Assembly (NCBI RefSeq): GCF_040256645.1
Contig: NZ_CP158281.1
Location: 2,604,001 to 2,668,000, forward strand
DNA length: 64,000 bases
Direction: 5' to 3'
Origin: Brevibacterium sp. CBA3109
GTDB taxonomy: Bacteria > Actinomycetota > Actinomycetes > Actinomycetales > Brevibacteriaceae
Shown one piece after another: positions 36,625-46,359 of the stretch. The position numbers and the translations under genes were made by a program. The stretch's first letter is position 1; each line of letters begins with the position of its first letter. Under the pieces are notes generated by a model. That model saw only the letters and a list, made by a program, of their open reading frames with translations. It made no database searches and was not told where the DNA came from.

Positions 36625-36665
36625 AAGCCCCGCTCGCCCAGTGGTTATAAGGGCAAGCGGGGCTT
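36625..36665 (-). terminator. Element-borne replacement terminator for ssrA
   Basis: A 15-bp stem with one mismatch (36625-36639 with 36651-36665). On the minus strand it is followed by TTTTCTT. It lies 8 bp inside the element from the att repeat and would terminate ssrA now that its original terminator is 10 kb away. It also faces the integrase. Confidence 0.8.
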
Positions 36666-36672
36666 GACTATC

Positions 36673-36701
36673 TGTGGAGATGGCGGGAATCGAACCCGCG
36701 T
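36673..36701. other. attR of prophage 1 within the ssrA 3' end
   Basis: 29 bases identical to 26505-26533. They encode the T-arm and 3' acceptor strand of tmRNA, so insertion restores a complete ssrA. Confidence 0.92.
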
Positions 36702-37048
36702 CCGTCGGCAGATTGTCAGGACTTCTCCGGGCGCAGTTCGTGAAGTAGTTTCTTAGGTTCTGGCCCTCACACGAACATGTGGACCAACGAACGGAGTTGA
36801 GTAAAAGTCCCTCAGATACCCTCAACGAATATCTGAAGCAGTGGCTTCCTAAGCGACGCCAGGACCTAGAGTGGAAGCAACTCTAGACTGACGGATTCGC
36901 AGCTCGGCCCAATCAGGCAGCGAGGGCGAAATCGGTGCGGTTATTAGACTTAGCACCTATTGTTTTGCAGAGGACATTAACGAGATGACTCTACATTCTC
37001 GGCCCGCTTCTCCCGTCGCAGTGTCCGACGTCGAAACCGATCATCCCC
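36675..37048 (-). ncRNA. ssrA: tmRNA (trans-translation RNA)
   Basis: A 374-base RNA. The 5' end GGGGATGATCGGTTTCGAC pairs with the 3' CATCTCC acceptor strand; the T-arm is GGGTTCGATTCCC. The tag-coding segment is at 36913-36954: it starts at the resume Ala codon and encodes AKSNNRTDFALAA then TGA, a typical actinobacterial degradation tag. The terminal CCA does not appear to be fully encoded. smpB lies 154 bp upstream. Prophage 1 is integrated in its 3' end. Confidence 0.95.
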
Positions 37049-37202
37049 ATATTCTGTTACCAAATCTGCCCAGCTCATTCACCTGCACAGACAGGCTCAT
37101 GTACCGACCAGAATAACCAGCATACTCCCACAACACCGCACGACCCAATTGCATTCCCGAGGACAGGGGCTCAGTCGGATCTATGGTGGCAGAGCAACAG
37201 GC

Positions 37203-37673
37203 TCAGAGGAACTGCTTGGACTTGATCGCCCGCTCTGCCTCGCGCTTGTCCTGCGCTTCACGCAGGGCCTGACGCTTGTCCCATTCGCGCTTGCCCTTAG
37301 CCAGAGCGATCTCGACCTTGACCCGCGATCCGTCGAAGTACAGCTCCAGCGGGACGAGTGTGCGTCCCGACTCCTTGACCTTCTGCGACAGCCGGAGAAT
37401 CTCCTCGCGGTGCAGCAACAGCTTCCGGCGTCGACGAGCGGTGTGGTTCGTCCACGTCCCCTGCGCGTATTCGGGAATGTAGACGCCCTCGAGCCACGCT
37501 TCGTTCTGGAAGATCAGCGCGAACCCATCTGTCAGCGACGCCCTGCCCTCTCGCAGTGACTTCACTTCGGTTCCGCTCAGCACGAGACCGGCCTCCCACG
37601 TATCTTCGATGAGATAGTCGTGGCGCGCCTTGCGGTTTCTCGCGATGACTTTCTTGCCAGTTTCCTTCGGCAT
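37203..37673 (-). CDS. smpB: SsrA-binding protein
   Basis: A 156-residue protein that binds the tRNA-like domain of tmRNA and rescues stalled ribosomes. Recognisable segments are [58 protein letters not shown] and the basic tail [20 protein letters not shown]. It lies immediately upstream of ssrA on the same strand. Confidence 0.97.
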   Translation of the reverse strand: MPKETGKKVIARNRKARHDYLIEDTWEAGLVLSGTEVKSLREGRASLTDGFALIFQNEAWLEGVYIPEYAQGTWTNHTARRRRKLLLHREEILRLSQKVKESGRTLVPLELYFDGSRVKVEIALAKGKREWDKRQALREAQDKREAERAIKSKQFL

Positions 37674-37862
37674 GTCCGGCCTCCTTCCTGTGTGTCGGAT
37701 CAGTGTGTCCGACTGCGATTGTCAGCCCCGAAAAGACTGCTCGATCGCGTAGACACGCAGATCAACTACTCTAGCTCAATGGTATCGCGTACGAAAGGCC
37801 ACGCTGATGACCAGCGCAGGGCCACCTCGGCGCGGTGATATCCCAACAGAAGATGAGCACCG

Positions 37863-39092
37863 TCAGGAGATGTAGGGCATCGGATCGACGTATCCGCCGT
37901 TCTTCATGATCTCGAAGTGCAGGTGACAGCCGGTGGAGGCACCAGTCGTACCCGAGATCGATATGACATCGCCCGTCTTCACCTTCTGTCCGGCGTGGAC
38001 CTTGACCTTCGTATTGTGATTGTAGGTTGAGGCGATTGAGTCGCTCTTGATCTTGCCGTGGGAGATCACGACGCGGTTGCCGTAGCCGCCGGTCCAGCCA
38101 GCGCCGACGACGATGCCGTCGCCCGCGGCACGGATCGGGGTGCCGCAGGGAACACCGAAGTCGGTGCCCGAGTGCAGCTTCTTCGCCCCGGTGATCGGGT
38201 GGATGCGGTAGCCGAAGGGCGAGGTGATGGGGTAACCTTCGGCCGGGTTGGCCAGCTCACCGTCACCAAAGACGAATTTGCCCTTCTTCTCCTGTTCCTT
38301 CTCCCATTCGCGGACCTTCTTCGCCAACCGGTCCTGCTCGTCCTGCTCTTTCTGCAGCTGCTCCTCAGTCTCGGCCTTGTTGTCGGAAATGGTCTTCTCC
38401 GCATCGTCCTTCGCCGAGATGATGTCGTTGAGGCTGTCGGACTTCTTCTTCGCGTCGACCTGCGCGGCTTCCTTAGCCAGGACAGCCTCTGCGGCTTCGT
38501 CCTTCAGGTCGGAGATCTCATCCGTCACGCCCGAGAGTCGCTCTTCATTGTTCTCGTTGACTGCCCGCTGCTCGGAGAGATTGTCAATCGTGCGCTGCTG
38601 GGACCGCACGGCGGAGTCCACACGCCCGATTCCGCCATCGGCGCTTGTGCCCTCGGCCATCTGCAGCAGCATCGCCAGGTCGGAGGTGATGCCCGAGTTC
38701 TGATACGCCTGACGTCCGATGCGCGCGGCTGACGTCTTGTGCTTGTCGATCTCCTCTGCGCCGTCCTCGATCGACGTCTTGAGGTCCGACTGCGCATTCT
38801 CCGCCGAGGCCAGGCGAGCGGCCATTGCATCATCCTTCTCGATGGCCTCGCTCAGAGCATCGTCGGCCTTCTTCGACGCGGCTTCAGCGTCGGGCAGCTT
38901 CTCCTCCGCAGCGTCGCGTTCGGCGATGACTCGGGCCAGGTCCTCGTCGAGCCCCTCGAATTCCTGTTGGAGTTCCTTGACCCGGTCATCGACCTTGCTC
39001 TTGTCATCGCGGGGGTTGGCTCCGGCCGAGCTGACGGGAAGGATGATGGCCAGCACCGCTGCGGTAACCACTAAACCAAGTCTGCGCTTCAT
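37863..39092 (-). CDS. Secreted M23/LytM peptidase with coiled coil (FtsEX partner type)
   Basis: A 409-residue exported protein. A signal peptide (LGLVVTAAVLAIILPVSSAG) is followed by a long coiled coil (residues about 30-265) and a C-terminal LytM domain. The latter has KKLHSGTDFGVPCGTPI (His, Asp ligands), YNHNTKVKV and GCHLHFEIMKNGGYVDP (HxH). The zinc ligands are intact, so it may cleave peptidoglycan itself. It follows ftsX by 1 bp. The domain order matches EnvC/PcsB-like proteins, whose coiled coil is gripped by the FtsX extracellular loop during division. Confidence 0.9.
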   Translation of the reverse strand: MKRRLGLVVTAAVLAIILPVSSAGANPRDDKSKVDDRVKELQQEFEGLDEDLARVIAERDAAEEKLPDAEAASKKADDALSEAIEKDDAMAARLASAENAQSDLKTSIEDGAEEIDKHKTSAARIGRQAYQNSGITSDLAMLLQMAEGTSADGGIGRVDSAVRSQQRTIDNLSEQRAVNENNEERLSGVTDEISDLKDEAAEAVLAKEAAQVDAKKKSDSLNDIISAKDDAEKTISDNKAETEEQLQKEQDEQDRLAKKVREWEKEQEKKGKFVFGDGELANPAEGYPITSPFGYRIHPITGAKKLHSGTDFGVPCGTPIRAAGDGIVVGAGWTGGYGNRVVISHGKIKSDSIASTYNHNTKVKVHAGQKVKTGDVISISGTTGASTGCHLHFEIMKNGGYVDPMPYIS

Positions 39093-39093
39093 C

Positions 39094-40008
39094 TCAGACC
39101 TTCGTGTACTTGTTCAAGGTGATCAGGGACGATGCACCGGCCATGATCACACCGATGGCGATGAGAATCGGGGCCACGATGAGGACGTTGACTCCGGAGA
39201 TCAGGCTGAAGCCCGTCGCCTGCCCCTGCAGCCAGCCGCTGACACCGAAGTGGACGAGAAGTCCCAGTGCACCGGCGGACAGGGTCGCACCGATCGCTGC
39301 GGCGATGACGCCCTCGAGCAGGAAAGGAAGTTGGATGAAGGAGTTGGACGCACCCACCAGACGCATGATTCCCGTCTCGCGCCGCCTTGAGAACGCGGAG
39401 AGTCGGATGGTCGTGGCGATGAGCAGCATGGCACACAGCAGCATGATCCCGGCGATCGCGACCGCGACGACAGTGGCGATGTTGAGGACTCCGAATAGGC
39501 GATCGAGGAGTTGGTTCTGGTCAACGACCTCCTCGACACCCTGGGTCGAGGAGAACGATTCCTTGATGATGTCGTACTTCTCGGCGTCCTTGAGTTTGAC
39601 CCTGAACGACTCGTTCATCTCTTCTTCGGGAACGGTGCCTTCGAGGCTGGTGCCCTTGAACTGGTCTTGGAAGTGTTCGAAGGCCTCACCTTTGTCTTCG
39701 AAGTAGACCTCATCGACATAGGGAGCCAGTTCTGAACTGCCCAGCTGATCTTCGATGTTCTTCTTCTGCGCATCGGTGACTTCACCCTCGACGCAGTTGG
39801 TGGCCTCGGAGTCAGGTGGGCACAGGAATACGGAGACCTGGACGCGGTCGTACCAGTAGTCCTTCATCTGCCCGACCTGCATCTGCAGCAGGATTGCGGC
39901 GCCGACGAACAGCAGGGACACGAAGGTCACGAGCACCACGGACAGGACCATGGAGACGTTCTTGCGCAGTCCTGACCAGACCTCGGAGAGGATGAATCCG
40001 GACCTCAT
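39094..40008 (-). CDS. ftsX: Cell division permease-like protein FtsX
   Basis: A 304-residue protein with the FtsX topology. There is a helix near residues 20-40, a large extracellular loop (about 45-170, with a Cys pair [10 protein letters not shown]) and three C-terminal helices. [20 protein letters not shown] is the conserved cytoplasmic motif. It overlaps ftsE by ATGA and adjoins the LytM hydrolase gene. With FtsE it transmits ATP hydrolysis to the periplasmic-side hydrolase during septation. Confidence 0.95.
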   Translation of the reverse strand: MRSGFILSEVWSGLRKNVSMVLSVVLVTFVSLLFVGAAILLQMQVGQMKDYWYDRVQVSVFLCPPDSEATNCVEGEVTDAQKKNIEDQLGSSELAPYVDEVYFEDKGEAFEHFQDQFKGTSLEGTVPEEEMNESFRVKLKDAEKYDIIKESFSSTQGVEEVVDQNQLLDRLFGVLNIATVVAVAIAGIMLLCAMLLIATTIRLSAFSRRRETGIMRLVGASNSFIQLPFLLEGVIAAAIGATLSAGALGLLVHFGVSGWLQGQATGFSLISGVNVLIVAPILIAIGVIMAGASSLITLNKYTKV

Positions 40009-40694
40009 GAGGCGACTCCGTAGGTGCCCTCTTCGACATCGCGAACGATGACGCCGTCGGAGATTTCGATGACTCTCTTGCGCATCCGATTGACGATCTC
40101 TCCGTCGTGAGTGGCCATGAGCACCGTGGTTCCGTTGCGGTTGATCTTCTCAAGGACCGACATGATGTCGGCGCTGGTGGTTGGGTCGAGATTGCCTGTG
40201 GGCTCATCAGCGAGCAGGATCCCCGGCTTGTTGACGACGGCACGGGCAATGGCCACACGCTGCTGCTCACCACCGGAGAGTTCGTTGGGGTAGCGCTTCT
40301 CTTTGCCGGCCAGTCCCACAGTCTCGAGCACATCTGGGACCAGGGTCGACATAGCCGCCCGGGATTTGCCGATGACCTGGAGGGCGAAGGCGACGTTGGC
40401 GAAAACGGTCTTGTTCGGCAGCAGGCGAAAGTCCTGGAACACGGTGCCGATCCCCCGCCGCAGGTAGGGCACCTTCCAGCTGGGCATCTTCACGACCGAT
40501 TTTCCGGCAATGTGGATCCGTCCGGCGCTGGGAACCTCTTCGCGCAGAATGAGGCGGATGACCGTGGACTTGCCCGAGCCCGAAGAACCGACGAGGAACA
40601 CGAATTCTCCGCGCTCGGCCTCGAACGAGATATCGTCGAGCGCTCTGCGGGAGCGTGCGTCGTAGGATTTCGAAACGGAGTCGAATTTGATCAA
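40005..40694 (-). CDS. ftsE: Cell division ATP-binding protein FtsE
   Basis: An ABC ATPase of about 229 residues. Walker A is [10 protein letters not shown], the signature [14 protein letters not shown], Walker [14 protein letters not shown] and the His switch MATHDGE. The Q-loop region [20 protein letters not shown] is typical of FtsE. TTG 40694 gives the family start ([10 protein letters not shown]) with GAAG upstream; another TTG at 40706 is possible. It is the first gene of ftsE-ftsX-LytM. The 225 bases to prfB hold nothing clear. Confidence 0.95.
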   Translation of the reverse strand: MIKFDSVSKSYDARSRRALDDISFEAERGEFVFLVGSSGSGKSTVIRLILREEVPSAGRIHIAGKSVVKMPSWKVPYLRRGIGTVFQDFRLLPNKTVFANVAFALQVIGKSRAAMSTLVPDVLETVGLAGKEKRYPNELSGGEQQRVAIARAVVNKPGILLADEPTGNLDPTTSADIMSVLEKINRNGTTVLMATHDGEIVNRMRKRVIEISDGVIVRDVEEGTYGVAS

Positions 40695-40919
40695 GAGGGT
40701 CTTCAATCATGTCGCGGATGGCTCGGCCGCTTCCACTGTACGGAACAGCTCCACAATGTTCCGGGAGGCTTAAGGGCGTGTGTTGCGCATTGGAGGAAGT
40801 TCACAGCCGCCGAGGCGGTGGCCGACGGCAGAGGAAGCCCACATTCGAAGCTGTCACTCACGCAGTCATCACTGAAATCCGCCTGCCGGGGCTTGAAATC
40901 CGACAGTTGCGGCTGGAGG

Positions 40920-42038
40920 TCAGGATGCCTCTTCGGCCATCTCCTGCTCTTTGCGCCAACGGATGCCGGCTTCGATGAGTCCATCGAGGTCGCCGTCGAA
41001 GACCGCAGAGGGGTTGTTGACTTCGTAGCCGGTCCGCAGGTCCTTGACCATCTGGTACGGGTGGGTGACGTAGGAGCGCATCTGGTCGCCCCAGCTGGCC
41101 TTGATGTCGCCGGCCAGCTCCTTCTTCTGCGCTGCTTCTTCCTTGCGCTTGAGATCGAGGAGGCGTGACTGCAGCACGCGCATCGCGGCTTCGCGGTTCT
41201 GGATCTGCGACTTCTCGTTCTGCATGCTGACAACAACGCCGGTGGGCTCGTGCGTGATGCGCACGGCCGAGTCGGTCGTGTTCACCGACTGACCACCGGG
41301 GCCCGATGACCGGTACACGTCGATGCGCAGATCGTTCTCATCGATTTCGACGTGGTCGGTAGATTCGATGAGCGGCACAACCTCGACGGCGGCGAAGGAG
41401 GTCTGGCGACGCCCCTGATTGTCGAAGGGGCTGATGCGCACGAGTCGGTGAGTACCGGCCTCCACGGACAGCGTTCCGTACGCGTAGGGGGCGTTGACCT
41501 GGATCGTTGCAGACTTAATGCCCGCGCCCTCAGCGTAGGAGGTGTCGAGCTGCGCCACGTTGTACCCACGGTTCTCGCCCCAGCGGATGTACATGCGGAT
41601 GAGCATCTGCGCCCAATCGGTCGCGTCGTCGCCACCGGCCCCGGAGCGCACGGTCACGACGGCTGAACGCTCATCGTATTCGTGGTTGAGCAGGGTCGAG
41701 ATCTCGAGCTCGGCCAGCTGGTCGTGCAGCTTCTTGATGTCGCGCTCGGCTTCGGCCTTCGAATCCTCGTCGCCCTCATCCTCGGACATTTCGATGAGGA
41801 GTTCGGAATCGTCGATGCGTTCACCGAACCGTTCGAGCTTTTCCAGTGTCCCCTGCTTGTGCGCGAGCGTGGCCGAGGTCTTCTGCGCCGAGTCCGGATC
41901 GTCCCAGAAGGAAGGCGAGGACGCCTCCTCCGTCAGTTCAGCGACCTCGGAGCGCAGATTGTCCAGATCGGACACGTCGAGGATCGCTTTGTAGGTTGCC
42001 CGGAGGTTGGCGATTTCAGCAGAATAATCAATGGCCAT
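40920..42038 (-). CDS. prfB: Peptide chain release factor 2
   Basis: A 372-residue release factor for UAA/UGA. It has the RF2 codon-recognition SPF-like loop ([20 protein letters not shown]), the catalytic GGQ in [16 protein letters not shown] and [20 protein letters not shown]. The reading frame is continuous from ATG 42038; the programmed +1 frameshift found in many bacterial prfB genes is absent. Its position upstream of ftsEX is the conserved actinobacterial order. Confidence 0.97.
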   Translation of the reverse strand: MAIDYSAEIANLRATYKAILDVSDLDNLRSEVAELTEEASSPSFWDDPDSAQKTSATLAHKQGTLEKLERFGERIDDSELLIEMSEDEGDEDSKAEAERDIKKLHDQLAELEISTLLNHEYDERSAVVTVRSGAGGDDATDWAQMLIRMYIRWGENRGYNVAQLDTSYAEGAGIKSATIQVNAPYAYGTLSVEAGTHRLVRISPFDNQGRRQTSFAAVEVVPLIESTDHVEIDENDLRIDVYRSSGPGGQSVNTTDSAVRITHEPTGVVVSMQNEKSQIQNREAAMRVLQSRLLDLKRKEEAAQKKELAGDIKASWGDQMRSYVTHPYQMVKDLRTGYEVNNPSAVFDGDLDGLIEAGIRWRKEQEMAEEAS

Positions 42039-42199
42039 AATGATGCCAGCCTAGTGCATCGCGGCCCCCAGACCTGAATCATCACCCCTCACTCCGCACA
42101 GACGACCGGCGCCGAGGTGGTACGACATTTGCGAACCACCTCAGCGCCGGATCGGGTGAACTCAGAGCCCGGGAATCAGCCTGGGCCCCCGGTTGGGAC

Positions 42200-43426
42200 T
42201 CAGGCTGGTACCGGCTCCGCGGCAGCGGTCCACGTATCGGGGCCGAAGACCTCGAAATGGACATTGTCTGCGGGAACGTCGAGTCCCGCCAGACCGCGCC
42301 GCACGGCGTTCATGAACGGTGGCGGACCGCACAGATAGACCTGTGCGTTCGGGTTCACAGACACCTCACCGAGGTCGATGAAGCCTTCGTGGATGGTCTC
42401 AGTGACCGCTCGGGAGCCCAACTGCTCATACCAGTGATGCATCTGCGCCCCCGGCAGCTGCTTCACCAGTTCGGCCATCTCCCGGCGATGTGCGTGGGAA
42501 GCCATCGACTGGTCGGCGTGCAGGACCGTGACCGGTCGGGTCGCTTCAGCCTGGACCAGGTGGTTGAGTGCTCCGATGATCGGCGTGCACCCGATTCCCG
42601 CCGACACCAGGAGCAGTGGATCCTCGGACTCTTCGACGACGAGGTCGCCGTAGGGCAGTGAGCAGCGCAACGTGTCGTTTTCAAAGATATTGTCATGGAT
42701 GAAGTTGGACACTTCGCCGGCGGGGACACCGAAATCGGCGCGGCCTGGTTCGGCCTTGATGGTCACACTCCAAGAGGCACGGTTCGAGGCACAGGTCAGG
42801 GAGTACTGGCGGATCTGCTGGGCGCCGTCGGGAAGCGTCACCTGAATGGAGAGGTATTGGCCAGGCCTGGCCTCGGGCAGTGCCGCACCGTCTTCGCGGG
42901 CGAGTTCGAGACTGATGGTGGTCGGTGATTCCTGGGTACGGGAGGTGACGACAAGCTGTCTCCACACATCACCGGGTGCCACCTCGAAGCGAGAGTAGAG
43001 GCTGTTCTCCGCTCTGATAAGGGCGTCGGCCATATCCCAGTAGACCTCCGACCAGGCGTCGACGACCTCCGGGGTCGCGGCGTCGCCGAGGACCTCGGCG
43101 ATGGCGGCGAAGAGATGTTCGTAGACGATGGCGTACTGGTCCTCGGTGATCCCCAGAGAGGCGTGCTTGTTCGAGATCCGGCTCATCATCGCATCGATGT
43201 TCGGAGCATCGTCGGAGACGAGCAGAGTCGCGTATGCGGCGATCGCGCCGGCCAGTGCCTTCTGCTGCTCTCCCTGCGCCTGATTGCCCCGGTTGAACAG
43301 ATCGCGTTCCAGGTCCGGGCGGGCCGTGAACATGCGCCGATAGAAGATCGGTGTGATCTCACCGATCGAGGCTCCTACCACCGGCAGAGTCTCACGGATG
43401 ACGGAAAGTGCGGATTGGGAAATCAC
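42200..43426 (-). CDS. hmp: Flavohemoglobin (nitric oxide dioxygenase)
   Basis: A 408-residue protein with an N-terminal globin (residues about 1-140; proximal His in SNKHASLGITEDQYAIVYEH), an FAD-binding domain (RPGQYLSIQV, RQYSLT) and an NAD(P)H domain (LLVSAGIGCTPIIGAL, YLCGPPPFM). It oxidises NO to nitrate with O2 and NAD(P)H. It lies downstream of the nirK-type gene on the same strand. Two palindromes in the 164-bp gap (43441-43458 and 43514-43546) suggest separate NO- or redox-responsive control. Confidence 0.95.
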   Translation of the reverse strand: MISQSALSVIRETLPVVGASIGEITPIFYRRMFTARPDLERDLFNRGNQAQGEQQKALAGAIAAYATLLVSDDAPNIDAMMSRISNKHASLGITEDQYAIVYEHLFAAIAEVLGDAATPEVVDAWSEVYWDMADALIRAENSLYSRFEVAPGDVWRQLVVTSRTQESPTTISLELAREDGAALPEARPGQYLSIQVTLPDGAQQIRQYSLTCASNRASWSVTIKAEPGRADFGVPAGEVSNFIHDNIFENDTLRCSLPYGDLVVEESEDPLLLVSAGIGCTPIIGALNHLVQAEATRPVTVLHADQSMASHAHRREMAELVKQLPGAQMHHWYEQLGSRAVTETIHEGFIDLGEVSVNPNAQVYLCGPPPFMNAVRRGLAGLDVPADNVHFEVFGPDTWTAAAEPVPA

Positions 43427-43440
43427 ATCTGCCCCCTTGT

Positions 43441-43458
43441 GTGATGCCTATGCATCAC
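43441..43458. promoter_or_regulatory. Palindrome just upstream of hmp
   Basis: GTGATGC-CTAT-GCATCAC is a perfect 7-4-7 inverted repeat 15-32 bp before the hmp start. The GATGC/GCATC halves recall NsrR half-sites, but the spacing is shorter than in classical NsrR boxes. A candidate operator. Confidence 0.55.
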
Positions 43459-43513
43459 GTGGCTGCAACGGCCCTTCCAGGTCGTCTGGTTGATTGGCTG
43501 TCTTCGACATTAC

Positions 43514-43546
43514 TACGCTAGGTAGAACTACGTTCTACATAGCGTA
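43514..43546. promoter_or_regulatory. 33-bp near-perfect palindrome upstream of hmp
   Basis: Two 15-base arms (43514-43528 and 43532-43546, one mismatch) around TAC; the core is GTAGAAC-TAC-GTTCTAC. It lies 88-120 bp before hmp and 45 bp after the nirK-type stop. It is probably a regulator binding site; the regulator is not identifiable by eye. Confidence 0.6.
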
Positions 43547-43590
43547 GAAGTGAGAATTCTGCATCCGAAATGCGGACGCCAGAGGATGCC

Positions 43591-46359
43591 TCACCCAGTG
43601 ATGTCGACGATCCCGTGGGCTCCGCGCTCAGCGTCGACCATCTTATGGGAGACGAACGGGTAGTGCCCCTCCTCGGCGAATTCGAGTTCGACGAACCCGC
43701 CCTGTGCCGTCTCGAGGTCGAGAACCTGACTCGCACCCTTCTCCGGATTGTCCGGGCGGATGAGATACGTGCCCTCCTTGTAGACCGTGTCGAACTGTCC
43801 GCCGATGATGTGGAAGGCACTCGATCTGTTCGGGCCGACGTTGAGGATCCAGAACCTCACCCGCTCCCCGGCACGGGCGGTGAGCGGATCGTGGTCGTAC
43901 TGGTTGGCGACGCCGTTGAAGACCACGGCGTCGGGCTCCTCACGCCGGACCTTCTGGGAGTCGACGACTCCGCCTTGCGGGCCCAGGTACAGCTCCGACT
44001 GGACGAGGACGAATTCCTTGTCGACTGCCGGCAGGTCGGGCGGATCGATGATCACGGCGCCGAACATTCCGTTGGCGATGTGTGATGACATCGGCATGGT
44101 CGCGCAGTGATACATCCAGATGCCGCTGTGGGTCGCCTTGAAGGTGTAGGTCAGCGACTCACCAGGAGGGATCGTGCGCATCGGCTTGTCCGGAGCCAAC
44201 TCGCCGGCGTGGAAGTCGATCGAATGTCCCACCGATCCGTCGTTGACCAGCGTGATGACGAAGACGTCGCCGACATCGCCGCGCAGTGTGGGTCCGGGCA
44301 TCGTGGAGTTGAACAGCCACAGCTTCTGTCGGATGTCAGCGGCCACGGTCCGTGCGATCTCACTGACGGTGAAGGTCTCCTTGTGAGTCGTCCCTCGGGA
44401 AGCAGGCCGCAGTTCGGCGTCCCTGGCGCTGAAGTCTGCGCCGGGATCTGCCAGGAAGTCCAAATCCGCAGCGGCCGAACCTGTGTCGTCTGTGCCGTTT
44501 CGAGGCGTGGAATCTCCGCCCGCGTCACCGCCGTGATCCATTCCCGGCATCGCGTCCGAGCTGTTGGATCTCGAGCTGTCGGCCCCTGCTGGGGACGAAC
44601 CCCCGGTGACGTTGATGCCGAAGACCATTCCCATCTGCCTGTGACCGGCGATCGAGCACCACCCGTCGATGTCCTCACCGACGATGCCGACGTCAAGACT
44701 CGTGGATTCGCCTGGAGCGAGTCTGCCGCTGTCCTGACCAGTGGCCAACACGAGATCGTGGACATCCTCGTCATCGAGGTTCTTGAGATCGATGATCAGG
44801 CGATCGCCGGCGGGCACGTCGACCGTCGCCGGTGTGAATCGCATGTCCTTGGCTTCGACGCGCACACGGGTCGTCTCACCTGTGGGTGCCGCCCCCGCCG
44901 AGGTGGTCGTTTCGTTGATCGCAGCCGTCGAAGCTGGATCGATGGCGACACCGCCGGCAACGGCGAGAAGCACCGCCGACAGGCCCGCCGCTGCCAGAGC
45001 CAGGTTGTTTCGACTGACCTGCTTCTGCTCGGCCGCACGTTCCTCTTTCAACGCCCTGACCTGAGCCCTGCGGTCGCCAGTCACCGGCTCCGGCGGGTTC
45101 TTCTTCGCCCGGCGGGAGGCACTGATGCCACGGAACACCAGCGGCAGGAACGCGGCCAGCCCCAATGCCACCAGTCCGGAACACAGCACTCTCACCCAAC
45201 TGGGGACCGGCAGCAGGCAGATCGCCAGGCCCACGTTGATGATGGTGATCCGCAGGGTCCCGAAGCGAGCGAATTCCATGGTGGCCGCGCGTACGGCATT
45301 CGGTCCCCCACCGAGGACGACCGGCAGGAGATAGGACAGTGCCCCGAACAGGATCTGGGCTGCAAATCCCGCTGCCAGGGCCGGCACCAGCCAGGTGAAT
45401 CCCTGGGTGGCCTCCGTCCAGGTCTCAGAGGTGAAGAACACCCATGTGGGCGCAATCAGGCAGATGACGAGCCAGACCATGGCCGCGGCTGCCGAGAATG
45501 TCGGATATTCGCGTGGAGGTTTGGCCAGCGCGGCGAGGAAGAAGGGACGACCGATGAGCGCTATCCCGCTGAGGTAGGCGATGAGCCCGATGCCCGCAGC
45601 CCAGGGTTGGCTCAACAGTGCGGCGGCGAGTGTCACTGCCAGTCCGATGGACAGGATCGGCAGAGCTCGCCTGGCGGCCACCTCGGCGCCGGGCACGATC
45701 TTTGTGCGCAGCATCGTCGGCCAAAGGGTCACAAGGGTGCCGAGAACGGTGAGCCCGATCCAGCCGAGCAGGTTGATCAGGGCGTGGGCGGCGACGAGGC
45801 GGGAATGCCAGGAATCACCGACTCCGAAGGCCAGAATGACGCCGAGGGCCACTCCGATCGGGAGCATGGCCGCGGCGGCCAGGTAGTAGTGAAGGGTCGA
45901 GGCGAACCGTGAGGCCAGTGCGGTGCGTGCCTGAGCCCAGAGGCTGAGCCCGTGCCAGATCACCGCACCCGCCACCGCGGCCGCACCGACGAGGACGAAC
46001 GCCCAGACGCTGGCGATCATGCCGATGATGACGATGAGGGTGCCGCCGTTGAGCAGAATCAGACGTCGGCTCTGACCTCTTCTGTCGGCTTCTGTCGACG
46101 GCGTGTGCAGGAGCGCCTCGGCGAAGTGCTTGGACCACACGAAGATGGAGTGGCTGGCCGCTCCGAGGACCAGTAGGTGGATCATCAGCCATCTGGCAAC
46201 GGGCAGTCCCGGGTGGGCGGCGATGACGACGAGGAGGAAGACGAGCCAGACGATGACGGGGAGGTCACGGATGAGCCACCGTCCGCGGGCCGCAGGCGGC
46301 TCCAGCGGTCCTGTCCGAGGCCTGTTCTGCGGATCGGGTGACGAGATCTGAGGGCTCAT
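43591..46359 (-). CDS. Membrane-cupredoxin-NirK fusion (copper nitrite reductase)
   Basis: A 922-residue three-part protein. Residues about 25-420 form roughly 11 membrane helices. Residues about 500-585 are a cupredoxin with type-1 copper ligands (EDVHDLVL His, DGWCSIAGHRQMGM Cys/His/Met). Residues about 655-922 are a NirK domain: type-2 copper His in GHSIDFHAGE and SSAFHIIGG, and MYHCATMPMSSHIANGMFG with the type-1 Cys, His and Met. It would reduce nitrite to NO outside the membrane, perhaps taking electrons through its own cupredoxin. A Met/His/Asp-rich linker (MPGMDHGGDAGGD) may bind copper. It overlaps the upstream gene by ATGA. Confidence 0.85.
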   Translation of the reverse strand: MSPQISSPDPQNRPRTGPLEPPAARGRWLIRDLPVIVWLVFLLVVIAAHPGLPVARWLMIHLLVLGAASHSIFVWSKHFAEALLHTPSTEADRRGQSRRLILLNGGTLIVIIGMIASVWAFVLVGAAAVAGAVIWHGLSLWAQARTALASRFASTLHYYLAAAAMLPIGVALGVILAFGVGDSWHSRLVAAHALINLLGWIGLTVLGTLVTLWPTMLRTKIVPGAEVAARRALPILSIGLAVTLAAALLSQPWAAGIGLIAYLSGIALIGRPFFLAALAKPPREYPTFSAAAAMVWLVICLIAPTWVFFTSETWTEATQGFTWLVPALAAGFAAQILFGALSYLLPVVLGGGPNAVRAATMEFARFGTLRITIINVGLAICLLPVPSWVRVLCSGLVALGLAAFLPLVFRGISASRRAKKNPPEPVTGDRRAQVRALKEERAAEQKQVSRNNLALAAAGLSAVLLAVAGGVAIDPASTAAINETTTSAGAAPTGETTRVRVEAKDMRFTPATVDVPAGDRLIIDLKNLDDEDVHDLVLATGQDSGRLAPGESTSLDVGIVGEDIDGWCSIAGHRQMGMVFGINVTGGSSPAGADSSRSNSSDAMPGMDHGGDAGGDSTPRNGTDDTGSAAADLDFLADPGADFSARDAELRPASRGTTHKETFTVSEIARTVAADIRQKLWLFNSTMPGPTLRGDVGDVFVITLVNDGSVGHSIDFHAGELAPDKPMRTIPPGESLTYTFKATHSGIWMYHCATMPMSSHIANGMFGAVIIDPPDLPAVDKEFVLVQSELYLGPQGGVVDSQKVRREEPDAVVFNGVANQYDHDPLTARAGERVRFWILNVGPNRSSAFHIIGGQFDTVYKEGTYLIRPDNPEKGASQVLDLETAQGGFVELEFAEEGHYPFVSHKMVDAERGAHGIVDITG

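Larger units (their letters stand above)
26505..36701. mobile_element. Prophage 1 remnant integrated in ssrA
   Basis: A 10.2-kb element bounded by 29-bp direct repeats. It has the integrase next to ssrA, arm-type repeats near both ends, lysis genes (membrane proteins, amidase), a tail-protein fragment, an XRE regulator, an ImmA-like protease and a glycosyltransferase. No terminase, portal, capsid or replication genes are present, so it is a deleted prophage or a satellite-like derivative. Confidence 0.9.

Noticed and set aside
40920..42038. Programmed frameshift in prfB
   Set aside because: The frame is continuous and full length, so no recoding is needed.
44107..45912. A 601-codon plus-strand open frame opposite the NirK fusion
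   Set aside because: It is Arg/Gly/His-rich shadow sequence; the minus-strand frame carries intact copper-site motifs.
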